A DNA stretch of 8,382 nt. Origin: Desulfovibrio sp. Lineage in GTDB: Bacteria; Desulfobacterota; Desulfovibrionia; Desulfovibrionales; Desulfovibrionaceae. The notes under the pieces were generated by a model. That model was not told the origin of the DNA, did no database searches, and worked only from the letters and a program-made list of their open reading frames with translations. Positions 6,736-8,382 of this stretch are shown piece by piece. The translations under genes and the position numbers were made by a program. Position 1 is the first letter of the stretch, and every line of letters starts with the position of its first letter. The stretch is from assembly GCA_020217165.1 (NCBI GenBank), contig JAIWOE010000161.1:1-8382 (forward strand), written 5' to 3'.

Positions 6736-7722
6736 ATGCGTACACAAGAAAGCTTCTTGCGCGACATATTGCGCCTCGTCATCTGGTATCCATTTAGATG
6801 GCTTGTTCGCTTGCTCCCGGTATCAGCAGGAATCTGGTGCATTACCAGATTGGGAGATTTGCACTATGCCCTTTCTCGTCGAAAGCGTCGTTGGTTGTAT
6901 GACAATCTGCTACGACTGCAGCCTTCCATCCCCCCTATAAGAGCCCACGAGGAAATCCGGCGATATCTCCGTGTGCACTATCTTAACCAGCTGATTATTC
7001 TTGTTTTTCCTTCGCTAGACCTTGTTTGCCTGCAAAAATTGTTGGCTTGGCGTGGCCTGGAACACCTGGACGCAGCTCAGGCCCAAGGGCGTGGCGTGGT
7101 CTTGGCGCACCCGCATTTTGGGCCTGTGCACCTGCCGCTGTTTGCCTTGGGCGCTTTGGGATATCCCGTCAAGCAAATAGGGAAGCCAAGCGACGCAGGC
7201 TTGTCCTGGATCGGACGGCGCGTAGCTTTTAAATTGCGCATGCGGTATGAAGGGAAAATCCCAGCGGAGATTATTCCCGTGGGGAGCGATTACAGAGCAG
7301 TCTTCAAGCACCTGCGTGCTGGCCACATCGTCATGATCACTGCGGACGGGGCTGGAGATCTACAACAACACGGAAAATTTACACCGCTGACTTTTTGTGG
7401 TCATACCGTGCAGTTCCCCCTTGGCGCTGCCAAACTGGCAATGCGGACCAACTCCGTGCTGTTGCCCCTTTTTGTGCACCCTGGAACATCAACACCATGG
7501 CAATGCTCCATCGAAAAAGAGATTTGTATTCCTCGCAACGCGGACTCGGATACCGCCGCCGAGAACGCTGCACGCCAGTTTGTGGAGCGCTACGAACAGT
7601 ATGTTGCCGCATGGCCTGGATGCATGCATTTTTTGGATACCTTTGCCCCGGGCCTGCTTATCACCGACCAGGAGCCGGGAGGGGCATCTACATCTCTGCA
7701 TGAATCCGTTGATAAATGCTGA
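6736..7722 (+). CDS. LpxL/HtrB-family lysophospholipid acyltransferase, second copy
   Basis: A 328-residue protein from ATG 6736, five bases after the previous stop; only a weak GGGAAA lies upstream. The frame is open further back into the preceding gene, but the family N-terminus ('[18 protein letters not shown]', 11-28, hydrophobic and basic) begins here. '[20 protein letters not shown]' (116-135) is the catalytic-histidine block, 'ITADGAGD' (201-208) and '[15 protein letters not shown]' (230-244) are further family blocks. The expected HX4(D/E) reads H127-FGPV-H132, so the acidic partner is absent, as in the paralogue at 1218-2183. Family members transfer acyl chains to membrane lipid acceptors at the inner membrane. 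As the last gene of an operon with three B12 radical SAM enzymes, it may acylate their product or provide their lipid substrate. The last residues (about 315-328) are low in conservation signals and overlap the converging gene by 35 bases. Confidence 0.9.
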   Translation: MRTQESFLRDILRLVIWYPFRWLVRLLPVSAGIWCITRLGDLHYALSRRKRRWLYDNLLRLQPSIPPIRAHEEIRRYLRVHYLNQLIILVFPSLDLVCLQKLLAWRGLEHLDAAQAQGRGVVLAHPHFGPVHLPLFALGALGYPVKQIGKPSDAGLSWIGRRVAFKLRMRYEGKIPAEIIPVGSDYRAVFKHLRAGHIVMITADGAGDLQQHGKFTPLTFCGHTVQFPLGAAKLAMRTNSVLLPLFVHPGTSTPWQCSIEKEICIPRNADSDTAAENAARQFVERYEQYVAAWPGCMHFLDTFAPGLLITDQEPGGASTSLHESVDKC

Positions 7723-8382
7723 AAACCTGTGCTGCGGTGCCCTTCCACGAAAATTTTGCTGCATGTTGTACTCCGCGAGCGGCCATTTGCTTCCGCAGTG
7801 ACGCGTCGCCAAGTACATTGCCAATGGCAGCCGCCAATGCTTCTGTATCTTGCGGGTTAACCATGAGCCCGGCATCCCCCATTGCCTCGGGAAGAGACGT
7901 GACATCGGAGGCAACGACGGGTGTTCCGCAGGCCATTGCCTCAATGACAGGCAGGCCAAACCCCTCGCCATAGCTTGGATACACAAAGGCCTTGGCCCCA
8001 CTATACAGATAGGGCAGATCTTCTTGCGCCACTCCTCCGGTGAACAAAATCTTATCACTCATGGCCATGGATCTGATGCTATGGTAATACTCTGCAAACA
8101 TTGGATCCATCATTCCTGCTATCACCAACTTACATGGCAACTCTTTTTGCTGTTCAAGCAACATCGCAGCCTGGACAAGCGTCTGGATGTTCTTTCGCGG
8201 CTCGATGCGCCCGACATAGAGGATATAATCACCATCAATGGCATATTTTTGCGTAACAGCAGAGATTTTGCTGGAGTCTTCGCGCGGGTAGAACTCATGG
8301 GACACACCGGGATAGACGACCTCAATGCGCTCCTCCGGGACATTGTAGAGAGACATAACTTGCGACTTGGTGAACTCTGACA
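7688..8382 (-). CDS. GT4-type (glycosyl transferases group 1) glycosyltransferase, N-terminus outside window
   Basis: 230 residues are visible, and the frame runs off the right edge. The first visible residues, [20 protein letters not shown], match the inter-domain region of GT-B enzymes, so ATG 8356 is internal and not the start. The nucleotide-sugar-binding C-terminal domain is complete: '[10 protein letters not shown]' (visible 55-64) with the Arg/Lys pair contacting phosphates, '[25 protein letters not shown]' containing the EX7E motif (Glu139 and Glu147 of the visible part), then '[15 protein letters not shown]'. Such retaining enzymes use UDP-, GDP- or similar sugars for polysaccharide, lipopolysaccharide or glycolipid assembly in the cytoplasm. 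The donor and acceptor cannot be told. It converges on the acyltransferase gene with overlapping 3' ends and no visible terminator, so it belongs to a separate transcript, perhaps a surface-polysaccharide locus to the right. Confidence 0.93.
   Translation of the reverse strand, partial: SEFTKSQVMSLYNVPEERIEVVYPGVSHEFYPREDSSKISAVTQKYAIDGDYILYVGRIEPRKNIQTLVQAAMLLEQQKELPCKLVIAGMMDPMFAEYYHSIRSMAMSDKILFTGGVAQEDLPYLYSGAKAFVYPSYGEGFGLPVIEAMACGTPVVASDVTSLPEAMGDAGLMVNPQDTEALAAAIGNVLGDASLRKQMAARGVQHAAKFSWKGTAAQVFSIYQRIHAEM

Noticed and set aside
8354..8356. ATG as the start of the glycosyltransferase
   Set aside because: The frame continues to the window edge with typical family sequence (SEFTKSQV before it), so this Met is internal.
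1..8382. CRISPR arrays, tRNA or rRNA genes, insertion sequences
   Set aside because: No spaced direct repeats, no cloverleaf-like or rRNA-like segments, and no transposase frame or terminal inverted repeats were seen.

Overview
The window looks like accessory chromosome from a fairly GC-rich, Gram-negative, probably anaerobic bacterium. A deltaproteobacterium of the Desulfovibrio type is my guess, but no marker gene fixes the taxonomy. The Gram-negative inference rests on two LpxL/HtrB-type acyltransferases. The anaerobe inference rests on four radical SAM enzymes in about 6.6 kb.

Layout. Positions 1-80 hold the last 25 codons of a plus-strand gene. A short gap with a weak hairpin follows. 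Two minus-strand genes, read from about 2183 down to 132, encode an LpxL/HtrB-family acyltransferase (2183-1218) and then a radical SAM/SPASM protein (1202-132). A short AT-rich divergent region (about 2184-2247) separates them from a tightly coupled plus-strand operon: two tandem paralogous B12-binding radical SAM proteins (2248-3930 and 3930-5423), a third, more distant B12-binding radical SAM protein (5426-6730), and a second LpxL/HtrB-family acyltransferase (6736-7722). The joins in this operon are a 1-base overlap, a 2-base gap and a 5-base gap. A minus-strand GT4-type glycosyltransferase (7688 to beyond 8382, N-terminus outside the window) converges on it, and the two 3' ends overlap by 35 bases.

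How the genes may work together. Both divergent arms carry one lysophospholipid-type acyltransferase plus radical SAM enzyme(s). The simplest reading is one pathway that acylates a lipid or lipid-like molecule and changes it by radical chemistry, such as methylation at unactivated carbons, C-C bond formation or rearrangement. A glycosyltransferase next door fits a glycolipid or cell-surface product but may belong to a neighbouring locus. The product cannot be read from the sequence. Both acyltransferases lack the acidic residue of the usual HX4(D/E) catalytic motif, and the B12 radical SAM proteins end in basic or amphipathic tails, so this set is worth a closer look as a possibly undescribed lipid-modification system. 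No acyl carrier protein, ketosynthase or transporter is visible inside the window.
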